A program made the translations under genes and the position numbers. From Actinomycetota bacterium (GTDB lineage: Bacteria > Actinomycetota > Acidimicrobiia > Acidimicrobiales > AC-14): a DNA stretch of 54,201 bases. This document shows, in pieces, positions 25,342-33,366 of this stretch; position 1 is the first letter of the stretch, and every line of letters starts with the position of its first letter. The notes below the pieces were generated by a model. That model was not told where the DNA came from and did no database searches. It saw only the letters and a list, made by a program, of their open reading frames with translations. The DNA lies in NCBI GenBank assembly GCA_040754375.1, contig JBFMCT010000021.1, positions 1 through 54,201 of the forward strand, written 5' to 3'.

Positions 25342-25461
25342 TCACATCCTCCTCAGCCGCAGGTACCGCGCCAGGTCGGGGATGGAGCGAAGCAGGAGCG
25401 CGAGGAAGAGAAGGACGAAGAGCACGAACAGGACCGAGGCCGCGATACCGACGCTCCTCAC
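25342..25461 (-). CDS. Micro-protein with membrane helix and PDLARYL motif (DUF6893-like)
   Basis: 39 residues from a GTG at 25461. A hydrophobic helix (SVLFVLFVLLFLALLL) precedes RSIPDLARYLRLRRM. The end is nearly the same as that of the micro-protein encoded just upstream, so the two are tandem paralogues. From memory such proteins (DUF6893) occur in actinobacterial group 1h hydrogenase clusters. It lies between the protease and hypC genes. Confidence 0.72.
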   Translation of the reverse strand: MRSVGIAASVLFVLFVLLFLALLLRSIPDLARYLRLRRM

Positions 25462-25468
25462 GGCCGGC

Positions 25469-25573
25469 TCACATCTCCCGCATCTTGAGGTACCGGGCGA
25501 GGTCCGGTAACGACTTGACTACGACCCCCGCCACTGCGGCGAGCATCAACGACGTGACAAGACGGCGGATCAA
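25469..25573 (-). CDS. Micro-protein with membrane helix and PDLARYL motif, second copy
   Basis: 34 residues: MIRRLVTSLMLAAVAGVVVK then SLPDLARYLKMREM. The TTG start at 25573 has AAAGGAG at 7-nt spacing and follows the protease stop directly. The short helix and conserved tail suggest a membrane peptide that contacts another hydrogenase-operon product through its C-terminus. Function not known. Confidence 0.72.
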   Translation of the reverse strand: MIRRLVTSLMLAAVAGVVVKSLPDLARYLKMREM

Positions 25574-25574
25574 T

Positions 25575-26060
25575 TCAACGCTCCTTTCCGGCATATGCCG
25601 CTATCTCTTCTCGGACCAGGTCTTCGACCACCCGCACGGCCTCGGGCACGGCCGCATCGACCGGCCCGGACAAGCCGATGCCCTCCTCGACCGTGGCTGC
25701 CTCGCAGCCCACGACCAGCACCCGGTCGAGGCGGCCGCCGAAGTCGGCCAGCAGGTCGAGGACGTTCTGGGGGCCCATGTCGTGGGCGTCGGGGATGCCG
25801 CCGCCTTCGGACGCGGCCTCGACCTCGAGCACGGTGATGGTCCCCGGCGGGTCACCGCGTTCGACGGTGTCGACCAGGACCAGCGTGGCGTAGCCCTCGA
25901 GCAGCTCGAAGGCGAGGTGCAGGCCGCGGATGCCGAAGTCCACCACCTTGGCCCCCGGGGGCGGGGAGGCCGCCAGCCGGCGGGCCACCTCGCAGCCGAA
26001 GCCGTCGTCGCCTAGGAAGATGTTGCCCACGCCCGCCACCAGTACCCCGGGCCCGCTCAC
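25575..26060 (-). CDS. Hydrogenase maturation endopeptidase (HyaD/HybD family)
   Basis: 161 residues. VAGVGNIFLGDDGFGCEVAR is the family start with the acidic nickel ligand, VDTVERGDPPGTI gives the second and AHDMGPQNVLDLL the His. These proteases remove the C-terminal peptide of the large subunit after nickel insertion; here the expected site follows DPCLPCGVH in HhyL, which carries a 22-residue extension. The start overlaps the upstream gene stop by 4 bp. Confidence 0.93.
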   Translation of the reverse strand: MSGPGVLVAGVGNIFLGDDGFGCEVARRLAASPPPGAKVVDFGIRGLHLAFELLEGYATLVLVDTVERGDPPGTITVLEVEAASEGGGIPDAHDMGPQNVLDLLADFGGRLDRVLVVGCEAATVEEGIGLSGPVDAAVPEAVRVVEDLVREEIAAYAGKER

Positions 26061-27496
26061 GGCCGGGCCTCGGTGGGCTCGATCTCGTCGGGGAAGAAGA
26101 ACAGGTAGCGGCCGTGACCGAGCTGCACCTCGGTGCCGTCGTCGTCGAGCACGCTGACGGCCACCTGGGTGTTGCCGTCGACGTCCTGGAAGACGGCCTG
26201 CACGGTGGCCGCCATCCCGCTCAGGAACAGGTCATGGGCATCGGCCCGGCGCGACGGGCGCAACACCACCGGCGTGCCCCGGCCCACGGCCACCCCGTCG
26301 ACCCACACCCGGTCGCCGAAGGGGTCGACCTCGGCCTCGGCCTCGGGCGTCCACCACGACACTCCTGCCCCCGCCCCCTCCGGCGCGGCCGCCTCCGGCA
26401 CCGGGTCGTAGGGGGCGGCTTCGAACGGGCCGCCGCTCCTCAAGGAGCGGACGGCGCCGTGCAGGCTCTCGAACACCTCCGGGCCCATGGCGTCGACCCG
26501 GTCGATGATGGCCGCCGCCCGGGGGTCGGTGCTACGGGCCTCCCGCTTCTCCTGGTCAGTCAAGGTGAGGACGCGCAGGGCGAGGATCTCGTCGATCTCG
26601 GTGGCGTCGAACATGTCACCGGGGCTCTCGGGGGCGATCTCGGGGTAGTCCGAGAGGATGACCGGCGATGACAGCACCACGGCCCGCTGGCCCTCGGCGC
26701 CGATAAGGACGGGCCAGGTGTGCCGGTTGGTGCAGGCGGCGGCCGCCGGCCCGGCCCACTCGGGCGGGTCGGCCAGGGAGACGAAGGCGCCGCCCCGGAC
26801 GGCCAAGAGGGTGTGGACGGCGGCCATCGACTGCCGGCACACGTCGTCCCGGCTTACCGGCGTGGCCCGTGGCTCCCAGGGGGTGTGGTTCTCGACCCGG
26901 GCCTGGAGGCGTACGACGGGGTGGTCGCCGGGCACGGCCTGGGCCGACAGCCGCAGCACGGCCGACAGCGGCCGGCGGCGGCGTACGACTCGTCCCGCCA
27001 GCTCGCCGGCATCGTCGCGCAGGTCCTCGGTCTCCTCTCCCCCGTCCCGGTCTATGGCCAGCTCCCGCTCGCCCATCAGCAGGGAGGCCAGATCGACCTG
27101 GACGAGGTTGACCTCGTCCTCGACGGCCTCGTCCCACGCCGTGTACAGCCGCCCTCCGACTTCGAGCTCGGCCACGGGCCGGCCTTCAGCGTCGGTCACC
27201 TCGCGCTGGCAGACTCCCAGGAAGCGCACGCGCACGTCGAGCCGTGCGTCGGTACCGGCTTCGACCAGGGTCTCGGTCTGGCTCACCCAGTCCTCGCCCG
27301 GGTCGGTCTCGGCGTAGGCCCGGGGGGCCACCACGCCGAACTGCCAGCGCACCTGGTTCTTGCGCGACGAGGCCCGGTAGGGGTAGAGCACGTAACCCTC
27401 GTAGAGCACGGCGTCGGCCACTTTCCGGGCATCGGCGAAGGGATCGGCGAAGGGATCGGCGAAGGGATCGGCGAGGGCATCGGCCCGACTACTCAC
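26057..27496 (-). CDS. Conserved hydrogenase-operon protein of unknown function
   Basis: 479 residues from a GTG at 27496 that overlaps the DUF6084 gene stop as GTGA. After a short repeat (ADPF units) the body begins DAVLYEGYVLYPYRASSRKN, with QVRWQFGVVAPRAYAETDP, then many beta-type segments and the C-terminal GHGRYLFFFPDEIEP. No catalytic motif or membrane segment is evident. It is always a question whether such a protein is a scaffold or an assembly factor; position in a fully overlapping operon supports a dedicated hydrogenase role. Confidence 0.8.
   Translation of the reverse strand: MSSRADALADPFADPFADPFADARKVADAVLYEGYVLYPYRASSRKNQVRWQFGVVAPRAYAETDPGEDWVSQTETLVEAGTDARLDVRVRFLGVCQREVTDAEGRPVAELEVGGRLYTAWDEAVEDEVNLVQVDLASLLMGERELAIDRDGGEETEDLRDDAGELAGRVVRRRRPLSAVLRLSAQAVPGDHPVVRLQARVENHTPWEPRATPVSRDDVCRQSMAAVHTLLAVRGGAFVSLADPPEWAGPAAAACTNRHTWPVLIGAEGQRAVVLSSPVILSDYPEIAPESPGDMFDATEIDEILALRVLTLTDQEKREARSTDPRAAAIIDRVDAMGPEVFESLHGAVRSLRSGGPFEAAPYDPVPEAAAPEGAGAGVSWWTPEAEAEVDPFGDRVWVDGVAVGRGTPVVLRPSRRADAHDLFLSGMAATVQAVFQDVDGNTQVAVSVLDDDGTEVQLGHGRYLFFFPDEIEPTEARP
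27431..27478. repeat. Four 12-bp tandem units encoding ADPF repeats
   Basis: Three perfect copies and one variant copy of ATCGGCGAAGGG, in frame at the N-terminus of the 479-residue protein. Adds ADPFADPF to the protein; likely a slippage-prone, dispensable linker. Confidence 0.85.
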
Positions 27497-28152
27497 GCCC
27501 CGGCCTCCTTGAGCAGCCGTTCGATGGTCTGCTCCCACGTGGGCAGGCCCTCGACCGTGCGGTAGCGCTCGAGGGCATCGAGGGTTTGGCGGGGCACCCG
27601 CAGCCATCCCTGGTTGGGGAAGTAGAGGTCCATCGTGTCGCGCCAGGTGGCCACCGGGAGGCGGAAGTCGCACTCCGCGTGCCACGGCACGGGGCTCACC
27701 TGCAGGCCCCCCTCGTCGGCCTGGGAGAAGACCGTGCCGCTGAACAGCAGCACCAGGGGGATCTCTCCCCCTTCGAGCGAGTGCATGTACTTGGCCCCGG
27801 CCACCTCGAAGTCGTAGCTGCAGGCGATCGGAAGCTCGATCTCGGTCTCGCCCGTGAAGCCGGCCACCATGGCGCTGGCGTGGGCCCACAGGAAGGGGCG
27901 CAGGGTGTCACCCCAGCGCGGGGTCTCACCGAACAGAGCGAGCAGGCGCTCCTCCTCGGCGGCCGTGTAACGCCGCTTCTGGGGCTCGATGCGCAACTGG
28001 CAGCGCAGAGCCATGGTGTGCACGGGGGTGGCCGTGGGCTCGGTGACCCTCAGCCGCAGCACGAGCAGCGGTGAGGCCGCGTAGCGGTCGGGTTCCGCCC
28101 CCAGCACCTCGAACCCCAGCTCGGTCACAGACTGCCGTTCGGGGGGGCCCAT
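27493..28152 (-). CDS. DUF6084-like hydrogenase-operon protein
   Basis: 219 residues. FEVLGAEPDRYAASPLLVLR, LRCQLRIEPQKRRYTAAEEE, SYDFEVAGAKYMHSLEGGEI and MDLYFPNQGWLRV are, from memory, typical of DUF6084, found beside actinobacterial group 1h hydrogenases. The predicted fold is beta-rich, cytoplasmic. It overlaps the DUF5947 gene by 28 bp and the next gene by 4 bp. Biochemical role unknown. Confidence 0.82.
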   Translation of the reverse strand: MGPPERQSVTELGFEVLGAEPDRYAASPLLVLRLRVTEPTATPVHTMALRCQLRIEPQKRRYTAAEEERLLALFGETPRWGDTLRPFLWAHASAMVAGFTGETEIELPIACSYDFEVAGAKYMHSLEGGEIPLVLLFSGTVFSQADEGGLQVSPVPWHAECDFRLPVATWRDTMDLYFPNQGWLRVPRQTLDALERYRTVEGLPTWEQTIERLLKEAGA

Positions 28153-28805
28153 GGGGGGGCGCCGTGGCGTACCGGCGAGGATGCCTTGGCGACCACCCCG
28201 GCGAAGAAGTCATCGATGGCCTGGTGAGCTTCGCCGCCGCCGTCGAAGCCCTTCCAGTACATGCGCAGGTAACCGACGAGCTCGTAGCAGGCGTCGATGG
28301 GCACGATGTAACTGGCCGGGTCGCCCTCGCGCTCGGCCCGCACGAGCAGGGCCTCGACGTCGGCCTCGATGGAGGCCACCAGGGGCTCGGCCGCCCTCAG
28401 CCGCTCCCACATGTCGAGGGGCAGCAGCGACTCGGTGGCCCCGGCGGGGCCGGGGTAGAAGCAGTGGACCTCCCCGGTGGTCGACGAGAAGAAGAAGAAG
28501 GCGATGCCCACCGGCACCTGCAGGCTCTCCCAGTCGCCCCGGGTGAGGGTCGCCTCTGGTAGCTCGACGCACCGGTCGGGCACCGACTTGTACCGTCCCC
28601 CGGCCGCACCCCCGGGCAGGAACAGGAGGTAGCAGGGCCGGCAGGCGCACATGAGGCCGCGTGACTCGAGGTTGACGACGTGGCTGTGCTCGGTGCCGAT
28701 CTCGGTGGCGCACATCTCGCACTGCTCCCCGGGCCGGGGACGCGGCTTGCGGAACCGCTCGAGTATGTCGAGCGGGCCCGGTCCGGAGGAGCCCGGGGGG
28801 CTCAT
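28125..28805 (-). CDS. DUF5947-like Cys-rich hydrogenase-operon protein
   Basis: 226 residues from an ATG at 28805 overlapping the NifU stop (ATGA). The N-terminal third has two Cys pairs, GEQCEMCATEIGTEHSHVV and GLMCACRPCYLLF, suggesting a zinc or Fe-S site; the C-terminal part is mixed alpha/beta (SYIVPIDACYELVGYLRMYW). It matches, from memory, DUF5947 of group 1h hydrogenase clusters. A role in Fe-S delivery or electron transfer is plausible because it is next to a NifU-type gene, but unproven. Confidence 0.82.
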   Translation of the reverse strand: MSPPGSSGPGPLDILERFRKPRPRPGEQCEMCATEIGTEHSHVVNLESRGLMCACRPCYLLFLPGGAAGGRYKSVPDRCVELPEATLTRGDWESLQVPVGIAFFFFSSTTGEVHCFYPGPAGATESLLPLDMWERLRAAEPLVASIEADVEALLVRAEREGDPASYIVPIDACYELVGYLRMYWKGFDGGGEAHQAIDDFFAGVVAKASSPVRHGAPPWAPPNGSL

Positions 28806-29359
28806 GTGACTGCGACGGGCTTGCGCCCGATGGCCACCGGCTGGTCGGGCACGGGCGGCGGCTCCGGTTCCTCCAGGCCCTCGACCTCGATGGTCACGAT
28901 CTCGGGGGCGGCCTCGGCCACCGCCTGCTCGACCGAGTGGCGCAGCGTGGCCGTCGACCCGGGGCACCCGTCACAACTGCCGAGCAGGCGAAGGCGCAGC
29001 ACGCCCGCGTCCTCGTCGAGCTCGATCACCTCCACGTCGCCGCCGTGGGAGCCCAGATAGGGGCGCACGCTCAGCAACGCCCCCTCCACCCGCTCGGACA
29101 GGTCGCGCGGGTGAAGGCCATGGAGCACGAGCAGGCTGGCCACCAGTTCGTCCTCGACCAGCCGGTCGAGCAGGACCGGGCCGGCCACCCCGTCGCTCTT
29201 GAGGGTGCGCACGGCGGCCGCCAGCCCGGCCCCGTAGAGATCGGTGACCAGGGCGAGCGCCTCTTCCACGAGGCGCCAGGTGACCGGGTCGAGGGTGCCA
29301 CGGAGCTGAGATACGAGCTCCTCGATCCGGTCACCGGTGGCGCGTAGGTTGGAGCTCAC
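28802..29359 (-). CDS. NifU C-terminal-domain protein
   Basis: 185 residues from a GTG at 29359 that overlaps the hhyL stop as GTGA. The second half is the NifU/Nfu domain (RPYLGSHGGDVEVIELDED, LRLLGSCDGCPGSTATLRHS) with its CxxC for transient Fe-S clusters. The first half (about 90 residues) is helical. It probably supplies clusters to the hydrogenase small subunit or to an electron-transfer partner. Genes of this kind are regularly found with group 1h enzymes. Confidence 0.9.
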   Translation of the reverse strand: MSSNLRATGDRIEELVSQLRGTLDPVTWRLVEEALALVTDLYGAGLAAAVRTLKSDGVAGPVLLDRLVEDELVASLLVLHGLHPRDLSERVEGALLSVRPYLGSHGGDVEVIELDEDAGVLRLRLLGSCDGCPGSTATLRHSVEQAVAEAAPEIVTIEVEGLEEPEPPPVPDQPVAIGRKPVAVT

Positions 29360-31146
29360 TCCCCGGTGTTGACCTGGGTCGGGCTGTGGAGCTTGCGCAG
29401 CACCTTGCCCTTGCCCAGGTACATGTGCACCCCGCAGGGCAGGCACGGGTCGAAGCTACGGACGGCCCGCATGATGTCGATGCCCTTGAAGTTCTCCCGG
29501 TCGTTCTCCTCGAAGATGGGAGTGTTCTGGACGGCGTCCTCGTAGGGACCGGGGGTGCCGTAGACGTCCCGGGGGTTGGCGTTCCAGGGCGTGGGCGGGT
29601 AGGGGTGGTAGTTGGCGATCTTGCCGCCCCGGATGACCATGTGGTGGCTGAGCACCCCCCGCACAGCCTCGGTGAACCCGCAGCCGATGGCCTCGTCGGG
29701 CACGGTGAACGGCTCCCACGTCTTGGTGCGGCCCGCCTTGACCTCCTTGAGGGCGTCCTCGATGAAGTCCAGGGCGGCGGCCGCCGCGTAGGCCTGGAAG
29801 TAGGTCCGGGCCCGGTCGCGCTCGATGGCGTTGGACCACTTGGGCGTCTTCCACTCGAAGTTGGCCTCGGGCTTGAGGGCGGTGCGGGGCAGGTGGATCT
29901 GCACGCTCTTGCCCGTCGCCTTGAGGTGTTCGGTGTTGACCAGGCCCGACAGGGCGGTGGACCACAGGCGGGCGATGGGGCCGCCGCCGGTGTCGAGGGC
30001 GAGGTGGTCCTTGCCGTCGAACCAGCGGGGCGACATGACCCACGAGTAGTTGCCGTCGAAGTCGCGCTTTTGGGGCTGGGGGATGGTGTGCTGGTTCCAC
30101 GGGTGGCGGCGGTCGACCGGGTTGCCCAGGGGGTCGCGGTCGACGAACATCGGCTGGTCCTCCCAGTCCTCGTAGAACGAGTGGCCGAGCAGGATGCGGA
30201 TGCCGAGGTTGATCTGCACGAGGTCGTTGGTGACCAGCTTGCCGTCGACGACGATGCCCGGGGTGACGCCCATGGCTCGGCCCCACTCGGTCATGTCGCG
30301 GTAGTTGAAGTTGCACACCTCGGGGTCCTGGAAGGCGCCCCAGCAGTTGAGCAGGATGCGCCGGCGGCCGACCTCCTCGTAGCCGGGCATGGCCTCGTAG
30401 ATGAAGTCGAAGAGGTCGTCGTGGAGGGGCACGACCTTCTTCATGAACTCCACGTAGCGCATGAGCCGGGCGTAGTAGTCGGTGAAGAGCTGGATGGTGG
30501 CCGTCGTGCCCACCCCGCCCGGGTACAGCGTGGAGGGGTGGACGTGGCGCCCCTCCATCAGGCAGAACATCTCCCGGGTGTAACGGCTGACCTGGAGGGC
30601 CTCGCGGTAGAACTCGCCCGAGAACGGGTTTAGCGACCGCATGATGTCGGCGATGGTGGCGTAGCCGTGGTCGGCCGCGTGGGGGGCCTCGGTCTGCTCG
30701 GCCAGGTCGAGCACCCCGGGGTTGGTCTCGGCGATCATCTTCTCGCAGAAGTCGACCCCCACCAGGTTCTCCTGGAAGATGTTGTGGTCGAACATGTACT
30801 CGGCCGCCTCACCGAGGTTGACGATCTGCTCGCCCAGGTGGGGCGGGCGCACGCCGTAGGCCATCTGCTGGGCGTAGACCGAGCACGTGCAGTGGTTGTC
30901 CCCGCAGATGCCGCAGATCCGGCTGGTGATGAAGTGGGCGTCGCGCGGGTCCTTGCCCTTCATGAAGATGCTGTAGCCCCGGAAGATCGAAGAAGTGGAG
31001 TGGCACTCCTCGACCCGGCCGGTGCCGAAGTTGATCTTGGTGTAGATGCCCAGGCTGCCCACGATCCGGGTGATCGGGTCCCACGCCATCTCCACGACGT
31101 CGCTGTTGGTCCCGGTCCGGCTCGACCTCGCTGTCCTCGTTGCCAC
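29356..31146 (-). CDS. hhyL: Group 1h [NiFe]-hydrogenase large subunit
   Basis: 596 residues from a GTG at 31146 with GGGGGAG at 7-nt spacing. The nickel-site motifs are RICGICGDNHC (C78, C81) and DPCLPCGVH (C568, C571), followed by a 22-residue C-terminal peptide for removal by the protease encoded downstream. Segments such as NIFQENLVGVDFCEKMIAET and the lack of an export signal fit the actinobacterial high-affinity, oxygen-tolerant enzymes that oxidise atmospheric H2. Group placement rests on the operon composition and motif context. It is 70 bp downstream of hhyS. Confidence 0.95.
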   Translation of the reverse strand: MATRTARSSRTGTNSDVVEMAWDPITRIVGSLGIYTKINFGTGRVEECHSTSSIFRGYSIFMKGKDPRDAHFITSRICGICGDNHCTCSVYAQQMAYGVRPPHLGEQIVNLGEAAEYMFDHNIFQENLVGVDFCEKMIAETNPGVLDLAEQTEAPHAADHGYATIADIMRSLNPFSGEFYREALQVSRYTREMFCLMEGRHVHPSTLYPGGVGTTATIQLFTDYYARLMRYVEFMKKVVPLHDDLFDFIYEAMPGYEEVGRRRILLNCWGAFQDPEVCNFNYRDMTEWGRAMGVTPGIVVDGKLVTNDLVQINLGIRILLGHSFYEDWEDQPMFVDRDPLGNPVDRRHPWNQHTIPQPQKRDFDGNYSWVMSPRWFDGKDHLALDTGGGPIARLWSTALSGLVNTEHLKATGKSVQIHLPRTALKPEANFEWKTPKWSNAIERDRARTYFQAYAAAAALDFIEDALKEVKAGRTKTWEPFTVPDEAIGCGFTEAVRGVLSHHMVIRGGKIANYHPYPPTPWNANPRDVYGTPGPYEDAVQNTPIFEENDRENFKGIDIMRAVRSFDPCLPCGVHMYLGKGKVLRKLHSPTQVNTGE

Positions 31147-31216
31147 GAAACTGCTCCCCCTTCGAATTGGTGCGTGCTGGATGAGTTGGTGCGGCGGCTA
31201 GCAGTGAGCCGGCGGA

Positions 31217-32269
31217 CTAGCGCCAGTCGGCCTTGTAGCCGGTGAGGAGGCGCTGGCCCTTGGTGCGCCACTTGGGCTCGGTGTCGACCGTCTTGGCCGT
31301 GATCTCCCGCAAGCCGCGGATGACCGACCCGTACAGCCCGGAGGCGGCCGTCGAGACCTTGCCGCCCGGGGGCTCGTCCATGAACGGCATGAACTTGTCG
31401 GGGAAGCCGGGCATGGTGCAGCCGATGCAGATGCCGCCCACGTTGGGGCAGCCACCCACGCCGTTGATCCACCCTCGTTTGGGCACGTTGCACTTGACCA
31501 CCGGGCCCCAGCAGCCCAGCTTGACTATGCACTTGGGCGAGCCGTACTCGGTGGCGAAGTCGCCCTGCTCGTAATAACCGGCCCGGTCGCAACCCTCGTG
31601 CACCGTCTGGCCGAACAGCCAGGTGGGCCGCAGGGCGTCGTCGAGGGGGATCATGGGGGCCTGGCCGGTGGCCATGTAAAGCAGGTAGAGGATCGTCTCG
31701 GACAGGTTGTCGGGGTGGATCGGGCAGCCGGGGACGTTGACGATGGGGATGCCCGCCTTGGACTTCCAGTTCCAGCCCAGGTAGTCGGCCAGGCCCATGG
31801 CCCCGGTGGGGTTGCCGGCCATGGCGTGGATGCCGCCGTAGGTCGCGCACGTGCCCACGGCCAGCATGGCGGTGGCCTTGGGGGCCAAGCGGTCGAGCCA
31901 CTCCGAGAGGGTCATGGGCTGGTCGGTGGCCGGGTTGTTGCCGAACCCCGTCCAGTAGCCCTCGCTCTTGATGGACTCGTTCGCGATCGAGCCTTCGACC
32001 ACCAGGACGAAGGGCTCCAGCTCGCCACGCTCGGCCTTGAAGAACCACTCGATGAAGTCGTCGGCCCCGCCGACCGGGCCGCATTCGTAGTCGATGAGCG
32101 GCCAGTGCACGGCTATCTTCGGTAGGCCGGGGAGCGCCTGGAGCGCGATCTCCTCGATGCTCGGCTGGGTGGCGGCGGTGAGGGCGACGGAATCACCGTC
32201 ACAACTCAGCCCCGCATTGATCCAGAGGATGTGGATGACTGGTTCCGCTGCTGCCTTCGCTGGAGCCAC
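31217..32269 (-). CDS. hhyS: Group 1h [NiFe]-hydrogenase small subunit
   Basis: 350 residues from a GTG at 32269 with GGGGGGA at 8-nt spacing; the frame is open upstream but has no comparable site. There is no twin-arginine signal, so the enzyme should face the cytoplasm. The proximal cluster motif reads GLSCDGDS (C23-x-x-D26), with Asp where most hydrogenases have Cys, as described for the actinobacterial-type enzyme of Cupriavidus. Other ligands lie in AVGTCATYGG, NVPGCPIHP, HEGCDRAGYY, PKCIVKLGCWGPVVKC and CPNVGGICIGC. Electron acceptor unknown. Confidence 0.95.
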   Translation of the reverse strand: MAPAKAAAEPVIHILWINAGLSCDGDSVALTAATQPSIEEIALQALPGLPKIAVHWPLIDYECGPVGGADDFIEWFFKAERGELEPFVLVVEGSIANESIKSEGYWTGFGNNPATDQPMTLSEWLDRLAPKATAMLAVGTCATYGGIHAMAGNPTGAMGLADYLGWNWKSKAGIPIVNVPGCPIHPDNLSETILYLLYMATGQAPMIPLDDALRPTWLFGQTVHEGCDRAGYYEQGDFATEYGSPKCIVKLGCWGPVVKCNVPKRGWINGVGGCPNVGGICIGCTMPGFPDKFMPFMDEPPGGKVSTAASGLYGSVIRGLREITAKTVDTEPKWRTKGQRLLTGYKADWR

Positions 32270-32541
32270 GAGCCGGGTCCCCCCTTGAGCGTGCGTGAGC
32301 CGAGGCCGCGCCGACGACGCGGACAACCCCCGCTCTTTTCGCTGGTAGGTCCCACTCTGACCGGTTTCGCGGGCCGTGTCAGTAGCGATCCTCTGCAAGT
32401 AGCTGAGGGGTTCAACCTAGGCACCCATCACTCTATGACGGGCGCATTTAGAGAAAATCCGGCGAACTGTGGCGCGCCAGTAGCGGGGAGAGCGATGCTG
32501 TCGACCGAGCCGTCTTCGCACCATAGGGGGGTCGAACGACC
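32270..32541. promoter_or_regulatory. Divergent promoter region between hhyS and the small membrane protein operon
   Basis: 272 bp without a gene. It must hold the hydrogenase promoter and the divergent promoter. The stretch around 32400-32465 is less GC-rich (with CTCTATGACG and TTTAGAGAAAAT), a reasonable place for promoter elements, but I cannot define -35/-10 boxes or an operator with confidence. Confidence 0.5.
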
Positions 32542-32793
32542 GTGAACCTCAACGGCTGGTACGCCGGCTATGCGGTTGCTTCAGTCGTCATCGTGCTGGT
32601 CGTGGTCCTGGTCGGGTGGATCCTCTCGCTCGCTTCCCGGATCAACAGCCAGGTGTCCGACATCGTCACCGAGATCGCCGAGATCAAGGGAACCACGGCG
32701 GCCGTTCCCGCCGTCGGCAAGGTCAACGAGTCCCTCGGCGGCATCGTCAACCACGCCGTCGCGGCCCGCAAGGCCCTGGTCGGAGAGGAATAG
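32542..32793 (+). CDS. Small single-pass membrane protein, first gene of divergent operon
   Basis: 83 residues from a GTG with AGGGGGG upstream. Membrane helix AGYAVASVVIVLVVVLVGWI, then an amphipathic coiled-coil-like stretch (LASRINSQVSDIVTEIAEIK) and a short tail. Divergent from hhyS and followed by two more small membrane proteins. Likely acts with the hydrogenase at the membrane; unrecognised family. Confidence 0.75.
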   Translation: MNLNGWYAGYAVASVVIVLVVVLVGWILSLASRINSQVSDIVTEIAEIKGTTAAVPAVGKVNESLGGIVNHAVAARKALVGEE

Positions 32794-32802
32794 GAGGCCG
32801 TC

Positions 32803-33093
32803 TTGCTCGCTGACGTTTCGTCCGACCACCAGACCATGTGGTGGATAACGCTGGGGCTGGGGGTCGTGGTCGTGTCGGCCGTGATCCTGCTGCTCGGGTT
32901 CCTCTCGGTGGTCGTCAAGGACATCGAGGAGGGGGTCGAGGAGGCGTGGGCCGAGGCCGGGGCGCTGGCCACCCAGACGGCCACCACGTGGATGCTCAAC
33001 GACACCCTGGCCCTGGCCGGCGAGCTCAAGGCCGAGACCCAGCGCCACGCCGACGTGCTGTCGTCGGCCGCCGCCGGGGTGGGCCGGCCATGA
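32803..33093 (+). CDS. Small single-pass membrane protein, second gene
   Basis: 96 residues. TMWWITLGLGVVVVSAVILL is the membrane helix; the rest is helical and acidic (VVKDIEEGVEEAWAEAGALA). Starts 9 bp after the previous gene, and its stop overlaps the next start as ATGA. The start codon is TTG with GGAGG upstream. No family known. Confidence 0.75.
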   Translation: MLADVSSDHQTMWWITLGLGVVVVSAVILLLGFLSVVVKDIEEGVEEAWAEAGALATQTATTWMLNDTLALAGELKAETQRHADVLSSAAAGVGRP

Positions 33094-33344
33094 CGCTGCG
33101 GGTCGTGCTGACGGTGGTCGAGATCGCCCTGCTGGTGGCCGTGCTCGCCTACTTCCTGCGCCGCCTGACCGCCCAGTTGCGGCGCACGGGCGACACCCTG
33201 GCCAAGATCGCCGACGGCGTGAAGGCCATCGAGGGCCACTGCACGATCATCGGCCCCGGGGCCGACGCCCTCAACGGCCTGCTGGCCGAGTCGGCCGGCA
33301 ACCTGGAACGGGCCGCCGAGGCCGCCGAGGCCCTCAGCCGCTGA
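33090..33344 (+). CDS. Small single-pass membrane protein, third gene
   Basis: 84 residues: helix RVVLTVVEIALLVAVLAYFL, then LRRTGDTLAKIADGVKAIEG and a helical tail. The TM-plus-amphipathic layout, with a GxxAI motif, resembles the protein encoded at 22900-23409 at the far end of the hydrogenase operon. Translationally coupled to the previous gene. Confidence 0.75.
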   Translation: MTLRVVLTVVEIALLVAVLAYFLRRLTAQLRRTGDTLAKIADGVKAIEGHCTIIGPGADALNGLLAESAGNLERAAEAAEALSR

Positions 33345-33366
33345 CCCCCCCCAAGCCCACCGGGGG

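Noticed and set aside
24800-25345. 181-codon form of the YtxH-like gene
   Set aside because: The longer N-terminus would lie across hypC in another frame; ATG at 25012 follows good ribosome-binding sequence and begins the Gly-zipper.
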